A stretch of DNA of 64,000 nt from Comamonas thiooxydans (GTDB lineage: Bacteria; Pseudomonadota; Gammaproteobacteria; Burkholderiales; Burkholderiaceae_C), in assembly GCF_000964545.1 (NCBI RefSeq), contig NZ_BBVD01000005.1, positions 124,001 to 188,000 on the forward strand. Direction: 5' to 3'. The position numbers were made by a program, and so were the translations under genes. The notes beneath the pieces were generated by a model, which saw only the letters and a program-made list of their open reading frames with translations, had not been told where the DNA came from and did no database searches. Position 1 is the stretch's first letter, and every line of letters starts with the position of its first letter. Of this stretch, positions 62,281 through 64,000 are shown piece after piece.

Positions 62281-63417
62281 GTGACTGCTGCTGACACCTC
62301 TTCCGATCTGTGTTCCACACCGCTGTTTGCACTGCACCAGAAACTGGGTGCCCGCATGGTGCCGTTTGCCGGCTACGCCATGCCCGTGCAATACCCTCAA
62401 GGCCTGATGGCCGAGCATCTGCACACGCGCAAGGCCGCCGGCCTGTTCGATGTCTCGCACATGGGCCAGTTGCTGTTGCGCGGCCCCGATGCCGCCGCCG
62501 CGCTCGAATCGCTGATGCCCGTCGATGTCATGGACCTGGGCCTGCACAAGCAGCGCTACGGCCTGCTGCTCGATGAACAAGGCGGAATTCTCGACGACCT
62601 GATGTTCGTCAACCGCAGCGAAGATCTGTTCCTCATCGTCAACGGTGCCTGCAAAGAGGCCGATATCGCTCATATCCAGAACCGCATCGGTAGCCGCTGC
62701 GAGGTCGTCCCACTGCCCGAGCACGCCCTGCTGGCCCTGCAAGGCCCGCAAGCCGTCACGGCCCTCTCGCGTCTGATTCCCGGTGTGACGCAACTGGTCT
62801 TCATGACCGGCAATCACTTCGACTGGCAAGGCCATGCGCTCTACATCACGCGCAGCGGCTATACGGGCGAGGACGGCTTTGAAATCTCCCTGCCCGGCGA
62901 TGCTGCCGAAGCCTTTGCCGAAGCGCTGCTGGCTCAGCCCGAGGTGGCCCCCATCGGTCTGGGCGCGCGCAACTCGCTGCGTCTTGAAGCCGGGCTTTGC
63001 CTGTACGGCAACGACATAGACACCAGCACCACTCCCGTTGAAGCCGCGCTGAACTGGGCCATGCAGAAGGTGCGCCGCACCGGCGGCGAGCGCGAGGGCG
63101 GCTTTCCCGGCGCGGCCATCGTGCTGGAGCAATTGCAGAACCCTCAGTCGCTGCGCCGCAAGCGCGTGGGCCTGATTGCGCTGGAACGCATTCCCGTGCG
63201 CGAGCCCGCCGTGCTGGAGAACATGGACGGACAGCATATCGGCCACATCACCAGCGGCCTGCTCAGCCCCACGCTCAACCAGCCCGTGGCGCTGGCCTAT
63301 GTCGAGCCCGACTACGCCGCCATCGATACGGAAATCTTCGCCATGGTGCGCGGCAAGCCCGTGCCCATGAAGGTGGTCGCCACGCCCTTCGTTCCCACCC
63401 GCTACTACCGCGGCTAG
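62281..63417 (+). CDS. gcvT: glycine cleavage system aminomethyltransferase (T protein)
   Basis: The 378-residue enzyme has the T-protein features FAGYAMPVQYPQGLMAEHLHTRKAAGLFDVSHMGQLLLRG, the folate-site strings SGYTGEDGFEISLPGDAA and GLGARNSLRLEAGLCLYGNDID, and the C-terminal GHITSGLLSPTLNQPVALAYV. It takes the aminomethyl group from lipoyl-H protein and forms 5,10-methylene-tetrahydrofolate and ammonia. The start is GTG 62281 with GGAG nine bases before; TTG 62275 is a poorer choice. gcvH follows after 122 bases. Confidence 0.96.
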   Translation: MTAADTSSDLCSTPLFALHQKLGARMVPFAGYAMPVQYPQGLMAEHLHTRKAAGLFDVSHMGQLLLRGPDAAAALESLMPVDVMDLGLHKQRYGLLLDEQGGILDDLMFVNRSEDLFLIVNGACKEADIAHIQNRIGSRCEVVPLPEHALLALQGPQAVTALSRLIPGVTQLVFMTGNHFDWQGHALYITRSGYTGEDGFEISLPGDAAEAFAEALLAQPEVAPIGLGARNSLRLEAGLCLYGNDIDTSTTPVEAALNWAMQKVRRTGGEREGGFPGAAIVLEQLQNPQSLRRKRVGLIALERIPVREPAVLENMDGQHIGHITSGLLSPTLNQPVALAYVEPDYAAIDTEIFAMVRGKPVPMKVVATPFVPTRYYRG

Positions 63418-63539
63418 GTCTGCCGCCGCGCATGAGACGGGCCAGTTTGCCAAACAGCGGCCAGAACACCGCTAAAGTGCGAGCTGGACCTTTCTCAAAC
63501 AACACCCGATTCCCCTGAATCCCCCATCTGGAGCTTTCC

Positions 63540-63914
63540 ATGAGCATCAAGTATTCCAAAGAACACGAATGGATCAACGCCGCTGACACCAATGCCGCCA
63601 TCGTCGGCATCACCGTACACGCACAGGATGCGCTGGGCGATGTGGTGTTTGTGGACCTGCCTGCCGTGGGCTCCAGCTTCAAGGCCGGCGATGTGGCTGG
63701 CGTGGTCGAGTCCGTCAAGGCCGCTGCCGATGTCTACATGCCCGTGACCGGCGAGATCGTCGAAGTCAACGAAGCCCTGCGCGATGACCCGTCGCTCGCC
63801 AACAGCGACCCGCTGGCCGCTGGCTGGTTCTTCAAGGTCAAGATGAGCAATGTGGGCGAGCTCGAAGGCCTGATGGAAGAGACCGCCTACAACGACTTCG
63901 CCAAGGACAACTAA
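63540..63914 (+). CDS. gcvH: glycine cleavage system H protein
   Basis: The 124-residue carrier has the lipoyl-attachment region VVESVKAAADVYMPVTGEIVEVNEAL, with the modified Lys in ESVKAA near residue 60, and the N-terminal SIKYSKEHEWINAADTNAAIVGIT. It shuttles the aminomethyl intermediate between P, T and L proteins. GGAG precedes the ATG. A terminator follows, so gcvP is not directly joined to it in this window. Confidence 0.96.
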   Translation: MSIKYSKEHEWINAADTNAAIVGITVHAQDALGDVVFVDLPAVGSSFKAGDVAGVVESVKAAADVYMPVTGEIVEVNEALRDDPSLANSDPLAAGWFFKVKMSNVGELEGLMEETAYNDFAKDN

Positions 63915-63921
63915 GCGTATC

Positions 63922-63951
63922 AACGGCCCTCGCATTGCGAAGGCCGTTTTT
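63922..63951 (+). terminator. terminator after gcvH
   Basis: Arms AACGGCC and GGCCGTT flank a loop of about 13 bases (which itself contains a short TCGC/GCGA stem) and are followed by TTTTT. It lies eight bases past the gcvH stop and should end the gcvTH transcript. Confidence 0.85.
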
Positions 63952-63961
63952 GCATGCAGCC

Positions 63962-64000
63962 ATGAGCACCATTCTGTATTTTGACGATCCGGACGTCGGT
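63962..64000 (+). CDS. possible start of a new gene, cut by the window edge
   Basis: An ATG 11 bases past the terminator opens a frame of 13 codons (MSTILYFDDPDVG) that runs off the window. It does not look like the N terminus of gcvP. There is no clear ribosome site, so it could be chance. Confidence 0.3.
   Translation, partial: MSTILYFDDPDVG

Noticed and set aside
61801..63453. 550-codon minus-strand frame across the riboswitch and gcvT
   Set aside because: Antisense to a conserved RNA element and to gcvT; composition is that of a shadow frame.

Overview
This is a GC-rich, densely coding chromosomal window from a betaproteobacterium. It most likely comes from the Comamonadaceae and probably from Comamonas itself. 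The reasons are three Bug/TctC-type tripartite-tricarboxylate binding proteins, the imuA-imuB-dnaE2 cassette, a tandem glycine riboswitch before gcvTH, aromatic- and acyl-CoA-type catabolic operons, and a recurring intergenic hairpin motif (GATAGCTGCYAGCGCTTG-like). The genus is inferred from overall resemblance, not from a marker gene. I see no rRNA, tRNA, insertion sequence, prophage, CRISPR array or plasmid gene.

Layout. 1-2.3 kb holds the tail of an unidentified gene, a DUF1232 membrane protein, a GNAT acetyltransferase, and a molbindin translationally coupled to a small TrmO/TsaA-like protein. 2.3-8.2 kb holds a bacterial suppressor-of-fused protein, then a two-gene DNA repair operon (FAN1-type VRR-NUC nuclease followed by a nuclease-helicase fusion) behind a good LexA box, then an AhpD-like protein. 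8.3-12.8 kb carries the K+ transporter kup, a glutamine amidotransferase-like protein, a DUF1963 protein and a membrane-anchored protein with two L7/L12-C-terminal-like units. 12.9-18.3 kb is a TetR-controlled tripartite efflux operon. 18.4-27 kb contains a pseudouridine synthase, an arylsulfotransferase-like gene with a Bug receptor and a divergent LysR, an AsmA-like protein and a chemotaxis receptor.

27-36 kb is an eight-gene minus-strand operon of CoA-dependent catabolism: two Bug receptors, two class III CoA-transferases, a MaoC-like protein, two acyl-CoA dehydrogenases and an enoyl-CoA hydratase. A divergent LysR regulator with a T-N11-A dyad stands in front of it, and the operon ends at a hairpin terminator. 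36-42 kb is the SOS mutagenesis cassette imuA-imuB-dnaE2 under its own LexA box. 42-46 kb has an HD-GYP phosphodiesterase and a 3-oxoacid CoA-transferase whose two subunit genes are separated by a DUF3806 gene, with a divergent PAS-LuxR regulator. 46-50 kb has katG behind an FNR/Anr-type box, plus small proteins.

50-55 kb is a second tripartite efflux operon (MarR, outer-membrane factor, adaptor, permease). 55-58 kb holds a TPR protein, a metallo-beta-lactamase-fold hydrolase and an AraC regulator. 58-61 kb is a compact operon of cupin dioxygenase (2,4'-dihydroxyacetophenone dioxygenase type), MFS transporter and zinc alcohol dehydrogenase. It reads as a route for side-chain cleavage of an aryl alpha-hydroxyketone. 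The window closes with a TonB-like lipoprotein, the tandem glycine riboswitch, gcvT, gcvH, a terminator and the first codons of a possible next gene.

The two LexA boxes (7765-7780 and 42111-42126) tie the FAN1/helicase pair and the imu cassette into one predicted SOS response: crosslink or structure processing plus translesion synthesis. The most interesting systems are the SOS-boxed FAN1 plus nuclease-helicase operon, whose helicase carries a hexanucleotide-encoded Ser-Ala linker, the cupin/MFS/dehydrogenase operon, and the eight-gene CoA operon with an apparently non-catalytic dehydrogenase subunit and a degenerate MaoC.
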